Shown here piece after piece: positions 8,877 to 18,199 of a DNA stretch of 64,000 nt. Both the position numbers and the translations under genes were made by a program. The stretch covers positions 1,970,659-2,034,658 of the forward strand of contig NZ_RCDC01000004.1 in assembly GCF_003651185.1 (NCBI RefSeq). Direction: 5' to 3'. Origin of the DNA: Stenotrophomonas rhizophila. Its GTDB lineage: Bacteria > Pseudomonadota > Gammaproteobacteria > Xanthomonadales > Xanthomonadaceae. The notes beneath the pieces are model-generated. The model worked only from the letters and a program-made list of their open reading frames with translations, had not been told where the DNA came from and did no database searches. Position 1 is the first letter of the stretch. Every line of letters starts with the position of its first letter.

Positions 8877-9407
8877 ATGACCCTTCCCGCCTCCCTCCGC
8901 GAGCACCCCGGCGTCGCTGCCGACGTGCCTGCCGAGACCGCTGGCTTCGTGTTCAACCACACCATGCTGCGCGTCAAGGACGCCACCGCCTCGCTGGATT
9001 TCTACACCCGCGTGCTCGGCTTCCGCCTGATCGACCTGCGCAACTTCCCCGAGGCCGAGTTCAGCCTGTACTTCCTGGCGCTGCTGCCGGCCGGCACGCA
9101 GATCCCCGAGGGCGACGACGCGCGTCGCGTGTGGATGGCCGGCCTCCCCGGCGTGCTCGAACTGACCCACAACCATGGCACCGAAAACCAGGACGGCCCG
9201 GTCTATCACAACGGCAATACCGACCCGCGCGGCTTTGGCCATATCTGCGTGTCCGTGCCGGACATCCAGGCCGCCTGCAAGCGCTTCGATGAACTGCAGG
9301 TGCCTTACCAGAAGCGCCTGGAAGACGGCCGCATGAAGCACCTGGCCTTCATCAAGGATCCGGACGGCTACTGGGTGGAGATCATCTCCAACACCCCGAT
9401 CGCCTGA
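8877..9407 (+). CDS. gloA: Lactoylglutathione lyase (glyoxalase I)
   Basis: This predicted protein has 176 residues. It converts the methylglyoxal-glutathione hemithioacetal to S-lactoylglutathione in the cytosol. Metal ligands can be aligned as H28 (FNHTMLRVKD), E95 (VLELTHNHG), H122 (GFGHICVSV) and E168 (GYWVEIISN). TMLRVKD and the extended N-terminus and loops resemble the longer, Zn-type glyoxalase I of eukaryotes and some Pseudomonas rather than the short Ni-type E. coli enzyme. Metal preference is inference. It is a monocistronic plus-strand gene with a GGACC motif 9 bp before the ATG. Confidence 0.95.
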   Translation: MTLPASLREHPGVAADVPAETAGFVFNHTMLRVKDATASLDFYTRVLGFRLIDLRNFPEAEFSLYFLALLPAGTQIPEGDDARRVWMAGLPGVLELTHNHGTENQDGPVYHNGNTDPRGFGHICVSVPDIQAACKRFDELQVPYQKRLEDGRMKHLAFIKDPDGYWVEIISNTPIA

Positions 9408-9455
9408 TCCCGAACGCACCGCGACGCGCCTGCCTCCATCGGCGCGTGGCGGGCG

Positions 9456-9818
9456 CTACGGCTGGACCTGGAACTCGAACGCCGCATAGAACGGCGCCTG
9501 CGGTGGTATGAACAGGGTTTTCCCCGCAAACCCTGCGTCCACACAACGCGCGACAGCCGCGTCGCCTTCGCGCCACGTCCGCACCACTTTGCCCTGCGCA
9601 TCCAGCTGCAACACCACGGTGAATGCGGCAAGTGTCTCCGGCGCGGGGGTCGGCATGCAGCGCGTGAAGGCGGCACCCCCAACCTCGCTCATGCTGTCCA
9701 GCATCTCCGTGTAGGCCGCCGGGGTCAGGCTGGCCTCATCGCGCTGCGCCCATGCACGCACCTGGTCGTAGCCCGCGTCGCCGGCGACCGCCTGCGCCAT
9801 CATCACCATCCACAGCAT
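9456..9818 (-). CDS. Small exported protein of unknown function
   Basis: This predicted protein has 120 residues and I do not recognise its family. A short hydrophobic leader (MLWMVMMAQAVAGDA) suggests export. The remainder has two cysteines (RCMPTPAP and ARCVDAGF) that could pair, and a strand-rich segment, LAAFTVVLQLDAQGKVVRTW. That segment resembles the TonB-C/energy-transducer-like fold seen in many small Xanthomonadaceae periplasmic proteins, but the match is loose. The start is fixed by GGAGGAGGCACG directly before the ATG at 9818, and the frame stays open upstream without another good start. It converges on gloA. Confidence 0.7.
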   Translation of the reverse strand: MLWMVMMAQAVAGDAGYDQVRAWAQRDEASLTPAAYTEMLDSMSEVGGAAFTRCMPTPAPETLAAFTVVLQLDAQGKVVRTWREGDAAVARCVDAGFAGKTLFIPPQAPFYAAFEFQVQP

Positions 9819-9999
9819 CGTGCCTCCTCCGCCTGCGCGTTCATGACACCAGCGCGCAGCGTAGGTCAGCGCGCGGGCGGGCGGAAGGGCCTGGGCCGAC
9901 ACAGGCCGGCGCCTGGTCAGCAAGGTCGACACCGCGCCCATGCCACGCGGGGCCTGCGGTGGTATACCTGCGCCCGTCCCACTACCCAATGGAGTCGGT

Positions 10000-10434
10000 A
10001 TGGAAACGATGGAACTGCACCGCGGCCGCCTGATCGATCACCTGCAACTGGTGGTCAGGGATCTGGCCGCCAGCCGCCGCTTCTACCAGGCCGTGTTCGA
10101 CACGATCGGCATCCCGATCGCCGGTGAAGGCGATACCTATTTCTGGGCCGATGAGCTGTTCGTTTCCACGCCGGACAGCGAGGCGGCGCTCGGCCAGCTC
10201 ACCGGTCGCCACCATCTCGCCTTCCAGGCCCGCGACCGCGCCACCGTCGAGGCCTTCCACCGGGCGGCACTGGCCAACGGTGGCAAGGACAACGGTGCGC
10301 CGGGCGAGCGGCCCTACCACCCCGGCTACTACGCCGCCTTCGCACTGGACCCGGATGGCAACAACATCGAAGTGGTGTTCCATGGCCCGGCCATCTACAG
10401 CGCGGACTCGGTGAAGGTGACCTTTGAAGGCTGA
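10000..10434 (+). CDS. VOC-superfamily protein (glyoxalase/bleomycin-resistance fold)
   Basis: This predicted protein has 144 residues. It has the paired beta-alpha-beta-beta-beta plan: LIDHLQLVVRDLAASRRFYQAVF begins the first half, and HHLAFQARDRATVEAFHRAALANGG begins the second. It ends with DPDGNNIEVVFH. Likely metal or substrate positions are H14 (IDHLQL), H72 (HHLAF) and E123 (NIEVV). These proteins include dioxygenases, glyoxalases and antibiotic-binding proteins, so the reaction here is open. GGAG 6 bp before the ATG supports the start. It precedes the DNA-repair pair but is separated by about 74 bp. Confidence 0.85.
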   Translation: METMELHRGRLIDHLQLVVRDLAASRRFYQAVFDTIGIPIAGEGDTYFWADELFVSTPDSEAALGQLTGRHHLAFQARDRATVEAFHRAALANGGKDNGAPGERPYHPGYYAAFALDPDGNNIEVVFHGPAIYSADSVKVTFEG

Positions 10435-10508
10435 GGCGTAACCTGAATTCTTCAGGGAGTATCTGATGCGTCTCACTGGATGAGATCGTGCCCCGGTACG
10501 GTCTTTCC

Positions 10509-11819
10509 ATGGAGACGATCCGCAAACTGGCCATCCTTGCCGATGCCGCGAAATACGATGCGTCCTGCGCCTCCAGCGGCGCGGGCAAGCGTGATTCGCG
10601 CGCGTCCGGCGGCATCGGCAGCACCGAGGGCATGGGCATCTGCCACAGCTACACGCCGGATGGCCGGTGCGTGTCGCTGCTGAAGATCCTGCTCACCAAC
10701 TTCTGCATCTACGACTGCGCGTACTGCGTCAACCGCGTCTCCAGCAACGTGCAGCGGGCGCGCTTCAGTGTGGAGGAAGTGGTCGCGCTGACGGTGGATT
10801 TCTACAAGCGCAACTACATCGAAGGCCTGTTTCTCTCCAGCGGCATCATCCGTAATGCCGATTACACAATGGAGCAGATGGTGGAGATCGCGCGGGTGCT
10901 GCGCGAGGAGCACCGGTTCGCCGGGTACATCCATCTGAAGACCATTCCCGAAGCCTCGCCGGAACTGCTCGCCGCCGCGGGGCGCCATGCCGATCGGCTG
11001 TCGATCAATATCGAGCTGCCGACCGAGGCCGGGCTGGCCAGTTTCGCCCCGGAGAAATCGCTGCCATCGATCCGGGGGGCAATGGGCGAGCTGCGCTGGC
11101 GCATCGAGGAGGCCAAGGAGGCGGGCAAGTCCGATGCAGGTACCGCCGCGACATCGGCCGCTTCACCGATGCCGGCACCCGCTGCGCGTGGCCGCCGGGC
11201 GCGCGCACCGCGCTTCGCGCCGGCCGGCCAGAGCACACAGATGATCGTCGGTGCCGACGGTGCCAGCGACCAGCAGATTCTCGGTGCAGCGGACAACCTC
11301 TACGGCAACTACCGGATGCGCCGGGTCTACTACTCCGCCTTCAGCCCCATCCCCGATGCCAGCAAGGCACTGCCGCTGCAGGCACCGCCGCTGGCACGCG
11401 AGCACCGCCTCTACCAGGCGGACTGGTTGCTGCGCTTCTACGGGTATGGCGTGGACGAGATCACCAGTACCACCCAGGGCGGCATGCTCGATCTGGACAT
11501 CGACCCGAAGATAGCTTGGGCGATCCGCCATCCCGAGCGCTTTCCGGTCGATCTCAACCTCGCGCCCAAAGAGCTGCTGCTGCGCGTGCCGGGCCTGGGC
11601 GTGCGCAACGTCAAGCGGGTGTTGATGGCACGCCGCCATGGGCGCTTGCGGGTAGCCGATGTGGCACGCCTGCGCGCGCCGATGAGCAAGCTGCTGCCGT
11701 TCGTGCAGCTGGCCGACCACCACCCGCGCAAGCAGCTGGATGACCCGGTCACGCTGCGCGCGCGCCTGGCGCCGCCGCCGAAGCAGGGCTCGCTGTTCGA
11801 TGCGGTTGCCGCACACTGA
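10509..11819 (+). CDS. Radical SAM protein, putative DNA modification/repair (TIGR03916 type)
   Basis: This predicted protein has 436 residues. The radical SAM cluster motif is C66-x3-C70-x2-C73 (FCIYDCAYC). The N-terminal ILADAAKYDASCASSG and the C-terminal helix-hairpin-helix (VPGLGVRNVKRVLMARRHGRL, about 350-372) are hallmarks of the family annotated as a putative DNA modification/repair radical SAM protein. A Pro/Ala/Arg-rich insert at about 210-245 looks disordered. Distant relatives include spore photoproduct lyase, but the lesion or modification handled is unknown. The ATG at 10509 gives the usual family N-terminus. A GTG at 10488 preceded by GGATGAG is an alternative. The stop is followed after one base by the UdgX-fusion ATG, so the two are surely co-translated. 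Confidence 0.9.
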   Translation: METIRKLAILADAAKYDASCASSGAGKRDSRASGGIGSTEGMGICHSYTPDGRCVSLLKILLTNFCIYDCAYCVNRVSSNVQRARFSVEEVVALTVDFYKRNYIEGLFLSSGIIRNADYTMEQMVEIARVLREEHRFAGYIHLKTIPEASPELLAAAGRHADRLSINIELPTEAGLASFAPEKSLPSIRGAMGELRWRIEEAKEAGKSDAGTAATSAASPMPAPAARGRRARAPRFAPAGQSTQMIVGADGASDQQILGAADNLYGNYRMRRVYYSAFSPIPDASKALPLQAPPLAREHRLYQADWLLRFYGYGVDEITSTTQGGMLDLDIDPKIAWAIRHPERFPVDLNLAPKELLLRVPGLGVRNVKRVLMARRHGRLRVADVARLRAPMSKLLPFVQLADHHPRKQLDDPVTLRARLAPPPKQGSLFDAVAAH

Positions 11820-11820
11820 A

Positions 11821-13272
11821 ATGGCGCGATGGAGCGTTCGCATTGACCCGCCGTGGTCGCTGCAGGCGTGGCGCGATGCCGCGCGCCTGGCCTTGCGCCA
11901 CGCCGTGGCACCCGAGCAGCTGGACTGGCTGCACGGCGAAGAAGCCTCGCTGCTGGATGCCCCGTCGCTGCAAGGCACCGACGCAGAGGCCGGCGCACCG
12001 CACGACGCTCCTACCTATGTGGCCAAGGTGTTCGTCGAACTGGCCGCTACGTGCCTGTGCCACCGCGACCCGCAGCGCTTGTCGCTGCTGTATCGCATGC
12101 TGTGGCGCATCGCCCACGGCGAGCGCAGCCTCCTCTCCAACCCCACCGACCCGGACGTGCTGCGCGCGATGGCGCTGAGCCAGGCAGTACGCCGCGACTC
12201 GCACAAGATGAAGGCCTTCGTGCGCTTCCGCGAGGTGCCGGGTCAACAGGATGCGTTCATCGCCTGGTTCGAGCCGGAGCACCACATCGTCGATCGCGTC
12301 GCTCCGTTTTTCGCGCGCCGCTTCGCCGGGATGCGCTGGGCGATTCTCACGCCGGGGCGCAGCGCGCACTGGGATGGCCAGGCGCTGTCATTCGGCCCCG
12401 GCGGCCGGCAGAGCGATGCGCCAACCGAGGATGCGCGCGAGGAGTTGTGGCGGACCTATTACGCCAACATCTTCAATCCGGCACGGCTGAACACCCGGAT
12501 GATGCAGCAGGAGATGCCGGCGAAATACTGGAAGCATCTGCCCGAAGCCACGTTGCTGCCGCAGCTGGTGCGTGATGCCGGTGACCGCGTGCAGGAGATG
12601 CACGATCGGCAGGCGCAGGCACCGCGGCGACGCATTCCTGTACCCGCCACCGGCGCGCCAGCAGTCACGGACACTGCACCGGCCACGCTCGGCGCACTGC
12701 GCGATGCTGCCTCGGCATGCCGCCGCTGCCCGCTATGGGAACCGGCCACGCAGACGGTGTTCGGTGAAGGGCCGCCGAACGCATCGATCATGCTGGTCGG
12801 CGAGCAACCCGGCGACAGCGAGGACCTCAGCGGCCACCCGTTCGTAGGCCCGGCAGGACAGCTGCTCGACCGTGCGCTACGTGAGCTCGGCATCGAGCGC
12901 AGCGCGCTGTACCTGACCAATGCGGTCAAGCACTTCCGCTTTGAACGGCGCGGCAAACGGCGCATCCACAGCAAGCCGCAGCTCACCCACGTCAACGCCT
13001 GCCGGCCGTGGCTGATGGGGGAAATCGAGAAAGTGCGCCCGCAGGTGATCGTCTGCCTGGGCGCCACCGCGGCCACGGCCGTGTTCGGTGCGGGCTTCAA
13101 CCTGATGGCGAACCACGGGCGCTGGCACGTCCTGGATGACGGCACGCGCGCCTTTGCGACGGTGCATCCATCGTGGGTGCTGCGGCAACCGGACGGTGAG
13201 GCGCGCGATGGCGCCTATCGGTTGCTGAAGAATGACCTTGAGCAGCTCGTCGAGATCAACCGCAAGCACTGA
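11821..13272 (+). CDS. udgX: DUF4130 - UdgX fusion (uracil-DNA-binding glycosylase family)
   Basis: This predicted protein has 483 residues. Residues 1 to about 265 match the DUF4130 partner domain (TIGR03915) found with the radical SAM protein. Residues from about 285 form a family 4-like uracil-DNA glycosylase with GEQPGDSED at 327-335, the UdgX-specific loop KRRIHSKP at 379-386 (H383) and the HPSW motif at 449. In mycobacterial UdgX the histidine of this loop traps the excised site covalently, so the same suicide chemistry is expected here, by family knowledge. CRRCPLW and further cysteines fit the 4Fe-4S cluster of family 4/5 enzymes. The ATG at 11821 lies one base after the upstream stop. 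Confidence 0.92.
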   Translation: MARWSVRIDPPWSLQAWRDAARLALRHAVAPEQLDWLHGEEASLLDAPSLQGTDAEAGAPHDAPTYVAKVFVELAATCLCHRDPQRLSLLYRMLWRIAHGERSLLSNPTDPDVLRAMALSQAVRRDSHKMKAFVRFREVPGQQDAFIAWFEPEHHIVDRVAPFFARRFAGMRWAILTPGRSAHWDGQALSFGPGGRQSDAPTEDAREELWRTYYANIFNPARLNTRMMQQEMPAKYWKHLPEATLLPQLVRDAGDRVQEMHDRQAQAPRRRIPVPATGAPAVTDTAPATLGALRDAASACRRCPLWEPATQTVFGEGPPNASIMLVGEQPGDSEDLSGHPFVGPAGQLLDRALRELGIERSALYLTNAVKHFRFERRGKRRIHSKPQLTHVNACRPWLMGEIEKVRPQVIVCLGATAATAVFGAGFNLMANHGRWHVLDDGTRAFATVHPSWVLRQPDGEARDGAYRLLKNDLEQLVEINRKH

Positions 13273-13284
13273 CCTCGTACGGGG

Positions 13285-13305
13285 TTGCCGGCCAGTGGCC
13301 GGCAA
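13285..13305. repeat. REP-like hairpin between convergent genes
   Basis: TTGCCGGCCA and TGGCCGGCAA are perfectly complementary around one central G. The GCCGGCC stem resembles the GTAG-type palindromes elsewhere in the window, but the GTAG end is absent. It lies between the convergent udgX and CBS genes. Confidence 0.5.
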
Positions 13306-13331
13306 TGCCCGTCAATGTCGATGGCGCTATC

Positions 13332-13763
13332 TCAGTGCGCGGCCATGTAGATGTCCTGCAGCACCGCCTTTTCCAGCTCCAGTTCGCTGAGGAGATTCTT
13401 GACGATATCGCCCAGACTCAGGATGCCGACCAGCTTGGCGCCCTCGGTCACCATCAGGTGACGATGGCGGGAGTACGTCATCAGCGCCATGGCCTGTTTG
13501 AGCGTCGCGTCCGGACCGATGCCTTCCAGCCCGGCCGACGGCAGGCTGGAAATGACCCGGCGGCCCGCCTGGGGGCCATCTTCCGCAAGGCTGCGCACGA
13601 TGTCCTTCTCGGACACGATCCTTACCGGCGCATCATCTTTCATGACCACCAGGGCGGCGATCTTGTGCGCGCTCATTTTGTGCGCGGCCGCACCGATGGT
13701 GTCTTCCACATCGATGGTGACGATGGCTTCTTTCTTGGATTGCAGGAGTTCGCGGACGTTCAT
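13332..13763 (-). CDS. CBS-domain protein
   Basis: This predicted protein has 143 residues and is composed almost only of a tandem CBS pair (Bateman module). CBS1 spans about 8-66 (IVTIDVEDTIGAAAHKMSAHKIAALVVM to VSEKDIVRSL). CBS2 spans about 75-135 (DATLKQAMALMTYSRHRHLMV to GILSLGDIVKNLL). Such stand-alone proteins bind adenine nucleotides and sense energy state, and the target is unknown. GGAAACAAGA before the ATG gives a weak ribosome-binding site. It is an isolated gene convergent with udgX. Confidence 0.9.
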   Translation of the reverse strand: MNVRELLQSKKEAIVTIDVEDTIGAAAHKMSAHKIAALVVMKDDAPVRIVSEKDIVRSLAEDGPQAGRRVISSLPSAGLEGIGPDATLKQAMALMTYSRHRHLMVTEGAKLVGILSLGDIVKNLLSELELEKAVLQDIYMAAH

Positions 13764-14044
13764 TCTTGTTTCCTGTTACAGGTTACTGAAGTCGAGAGAT
13801 GCGCCTGGTTGCAGCGAGGTCGGTGGCAGTGCCACGCGGTCCTCGGTCACTCGATTCTACGACCGCACCCTGGGCCAGGAGTTTGCAAATCTGGGACGGT
13901 TCGTCGTGGAAAGCGTGAACGACCCTGAGAATGGCACCGTGACTAAAACCGTCGCTGAATGCCGCCGCAGGGTGAGACTAAAGTTCCGGTACCGATTGCC
14001 GGGTAGCCACCCCATGGGGTGGCTCTGCAACAGGCTGATCGCAC
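13764..14044. other. Intergenic region between CBS gene and glmS terminator
   Basis: This stretch is the upstream region of the CBS gene plus the region beyond the end of glmS. The only structures I see are the GTAG palindrome at 14003-14024 and the terminator that follows. An AT-poor frame across it has no ribosome-binding site and no recognisable protein. Confidence 0.4.
14003..14024 (+). repeat. SMAG-type GTAG palindrome
   Basis: GTAG at 14003-14006 runs into a perfect 20-bp palindrome, AGCCACCCCATGGGGTGGCT (14005-14024). A GTAG end plus stem-loop is the definition of the SMAG repeats described in Stenotrophomonas maltophilia. It lies 20 bp from the glmS terminator. Confidence 0.75.
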
Positions 14045-14075
14045 AAAAAAAAGGGTGACCCCGCAGGGCCACCCT
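14045..14075 (-). terminator. Rho-independent terminator of glmS
   Basis: On the minus strand AGGGTG-GCCC-TGC-GGGGT-CACCCT forms a stem with a one-pair mismatch, followed by eight T. It lies 35 bp after the glmS stop codon. Confidence 0.85.
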
Positions 14076-14110
14076 GGATACGTGTCAGCGCCGCGTCGGC
14101 GGCGGACACA

Positions 14111-15952
<1,842 letters not shown>

Positions 15953-16030
15953 AGATTCAGATCCCAGCTGGTTAGCCTCGCATTCTAGCGTGGCCGCCCC
16001 GGCGGCTTGGGCGCTGTCGGCTTAACGAAA

Positions 16031-16064
16031 GTGTCCGGTCCGGTGTCCGCGGACACGCGGACAC
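16031..16064 (+). promoter_or_regulatory. Symmetric enhancer-like repeat array (UAS) of the sigma-54 promoter
   Basis: Four copies of one 7-bp half-site are arranged symmetrically: GTGTCCG at 16031 and 16043, then CGGACAC at 16050 and 16058. The middle two form the perfect palindrome GTGTCCGCGGACAC. The centre is about 60 bp upstream of the sigma-54 promoter, the normal place for an NtrC-type activator dimer pair. The likely ligand is the regulator encoded at 21223-22563, by inference from context. Confidence 0.7.
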
Positions 16065-16105
16065 GCCGCCCCGATCGCAAGCCCTTGTTTTGAAAGGGTG
16101 AAAAG

Positions 16106-16124
16106 TTGGCACGAAGTCTGCTTT
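16106..16124 (+). promoter_or_regulatory. Sigma-54 (RpoN) promoter of the efflux island
   Basis: TTGGCACGAAGTCTGCTTT has the GG (16108-16109) and GC (16120-16121) of the -24/-12 elements exactly 10 bp apart, and matches TGGCACG in the -24 half. The first gene of the island starts 33 bp downstream. It requires an ATP-driven activator, and one is encoded in the same island. Confidence 0.85.
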
Positions 16125-16156
16125 GGTACTTCACAACCCAACCGCGAACGAGCCCC

Positions 16157-17422
16157 ATGATCCGCGACACTTCCGCCCAGGACCAGACCCTTTCCTCGCA
16201 TGCCGCGCCCGCCCCGTGGAAGCGCTGGCTGTGGCCGGCGGTCGCCGCCCTGGTCGTGCTGCTGGCGATCGGCTTCGCCGCCCGCGCCTGGCTCGGCGCC
16301 AGCCGCTCGTTCGACAGCGCACGTGTCCGCGTGGCCGAGGTCACCCGGGGCGACATGGTCCGCGACATCGCTGCGGACGGCCGTGTGATCGCGGCCAACA
16401 ACCCGGTGCTGTATGCGATCTCCGCCGGCAACGTGGATCTGAAGGTCGTGGCCGGTGATGTGGTCAAGCAGGGCCAGGAGCTGGCCGTGATCGACAGCCC
16501 TGAGCTGCGCAGCAAGCTGGCCCAGGAACAGGCCACGCTGGCCGGGCTGCAGGCCGAGGCGAGCCGCGCGAGCCTGGATGCCACGCTGGCCCGCGCCACC
16601 GCCCAGAAAGACACCGACCAGGCCGTGATCGAACGCCAGGCCGCGGTGCGCGACCTGGAGCGCTACAAACGCGGCTTCGATGGTGGCGCGGTGCCGCAGG
16701 TGGATGTCGCCAAGGCCGAGGACACCGTCAAGAAGAGCGACATCCAGCTCGAGCACGCCCGCAAGGACGCCATGCTCAAGGCCCAGGGCGCCGATCTGGA
16801 TGCGCGCAACAAGCGCCTGCTGGCCGACCGCCAGCGCGCCGTGGTCACCGAAGTCGAACGTCAGGTCGACGCGCTCACCCTGCGCGCGCCGTTCGATGGC
16901 CAGGTCGGCCAGGTGCAAGCCACCCAGCACACCAACGTCGTCGCCAATGCGCCGATCCTGGGCGTGGTCGACCTGTCCCGCTTCGAGATCGAGATCAAGG
17001 TGCCGGAGAGCTTCGCGCGCGAGCTGTCGATCGGCATGCCGGCACAGCTGACCGGCGGCAGCGGCCAGTTCGCCGGTGAGATCTCCGCGGTGTCCCCGGA
17101 AGTGGTCGCCGGTGAGGTCAACGCCCGCATCCGCTTTGCTGACAAGCAGCCACAGGGCCTGCGCCAGAGCCAGCGGATGCAGGCACGCGTGCTGCTCGAT
17201 ACCCGCCGCAACGCACTCAAGATCGAACGTGGCCCGTTCGTCGAACAGGGCAACGGCTACGCCTACGTCATGGACGGCAGCAGTGCGGTCCGTCGCCCGG
17301 TCAAGCTCGGTGTGAGCAGCTTGGGCGAAGTGGAAATCCTCTCTGGCCTGCAGCCCGGCGATCGCGTCGTGGTGTCCGGCAGTGATCTGTTCGGCGACGC
17401 CGAGCGCGTCTCCATCAACTGA
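16157..17422 (+). CDS. Periplasmic adaptor (MacA/HlyD-like membrane fusion protein)
   Basis: This predicted protein has 421 residues. After a cytosolic N-terminus, one TM (WLWPAVAALVVLLAIGFAARAWL, about 23-45) anchors the protein. A lipoyl/biotinyl half-motif (NVDLKVVAGDVVKQGQELAVID), a coiled-coil hairpin (about 110-250, rich in Ala, Gln, Arg and Lys) and the second lipoyl half (LTLRAPFDGQVGQVQATQHTNV) follow. Beta-barrel and membrane-proximal domains complete it. It links an inner-membrane ABC exporter to an outer-membrane channel, which is not encoded here. The ATG at 16157 is 33 bp downstream of the sigma-54 promoter. The ATPase gene follows 43 bp later. Confidence 0.9.
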   Translation: MIRDTSAQDQTLSSHAAPAPWKRWLWPAVAALVVLLAIGFAARAWLGASRSFDSARVRVAEVTRGDMVRDIAADGRVIAANNPVLYAISAGNVDLKVVAGDVVKQGQELAVIDSPELRSKLAQEQATLAGLQAEASRASLDATLARATAQKDTDQAVIERQAAVRDLERYKRGFDGGAVPQVDVAKAEDTVKKSDIQLEHARKDAMLKAQGADLDARNKRLLADRQRAVVTEVERQVDALTLRAPFDGQVGQVQATQHTNVVANAPILGVVDLSRFEIEIKVPESFARELSIGMPAQLTGGSGQFAGEISAVSPEVVAGEVNARIRFADKQPQGLRQSQRMQARVLLDTRRNALKIERGPFVEQGNGYAYVMDGSSAVRRPVKLGVSSLGEVEILSGLQPGDRVVVSGSDLFGDAERVSIN

Positions 17423-17465
17423 TTCAGTCCCTTTCGATCTTCTCGACCCTCAAAGGAAAACAGCC

Positions 17466-18191
17466 ATGCTTGAAATGCGCTCGGTCGCCAAAGTCTTCCG
17501 CACCGAACAGGTGGAAACCCATGCCCTGCGGTCGCTGGACCTGCATGTCCGCGAAGGGGAGTTCGTCGCCGTGACCGGTCCGTCCGGTTCTGGCAAGACC
17601 ACCTTCCTCAACATCGCCGGCCTGCTGGAGACCTTCACCAGCGGCACCTATCTGCTCGATGGCCAGGACGTCAGCCAACTCGGTGACGACGCCCGCAGCC
17701 GCCTGCGCAACCAGAAGATCGGCTTCATCTTCCAGGGCTTCAACCTGATCTCCGACCTGAACCTGTTCGACAACGTCGATGTGCCGCTGCGCTACCGCGG
17801 CATGCCCGCGGCCGAACGCAAGCAGCGCATCGAGCACGCGCTTGGCCAGGTGGGCCTGGCCTCGCGCATGAAGCACTACCCGGCCGAACTGTCCGGTGGC
17901 CAGCAGCAGCGCGCCGCGATCGCACGTGCACTGGCCGGCAGCCCGCGCCTGCTGCTGGCCGATGAACCGACCGGCAACCTGGACAGCCAGATGGCCCGGG
18001 GCGTGATGGAGCTGCTGGAAGAGATCAATTCCAAGGGCACCACGATCGTGATGGTCACCCACGATCCGGAACTGGCCGCGCGCGCCAAGCGCAACGTGCA
18101 CATCGTCGATGGCCAGGTCACCGACCTGCTGCGCGATCCGGTGCTCGCCACGCCGCGCCCCGCGGTTGCCGCCGCCATCGCCAACGACTGA
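17466..18191 (+). CDS. ABC transporter ATP-binding protein (MacB/LolD type)
   Basis: This predicted protein has 241 residues. Walker A is GPSGSGKTT at 38-46, the Q-loop is FIFQGFNLI, the signature is LSGGQQQR, Walker B is LLLADEPTGNLD, and the H-loop is MVTHDPELA. The protein is a stand-alone nucleotide-binding domain of the family that powers mechanotransmission exporters (MacB, LolCDE, FtsE). Its partners are the two permease genes that follow. AAAGGAAAACAGCC before the ATG at 17466 is a good ribosome-binding site, so a longer frame from 17382 is rejected. Confidence 0.95.
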   Translation: MLEMRSVAKVFRTEQVETHALRSLDLHVREGEFVAVTGPSGSGKTTFLNIAGLLETFTSGTYLLDGQDVSQLGDDARSRLRNQKIGFIFQGFNLISDLNLFDNVDVPLRYRGMPAAERKQRIEHALGQVGLASRMKHYPAELSGGQQQRAAIARALAGSPRLLLADEPTGNLDSQMARGVMELLEEINSKGTTIVMVTHDPELAARAKRNVHIVDGQVTDLLRDPVLATPRPAVAAAIAND

Positions 18192-18199
18192 GGCCGGCC

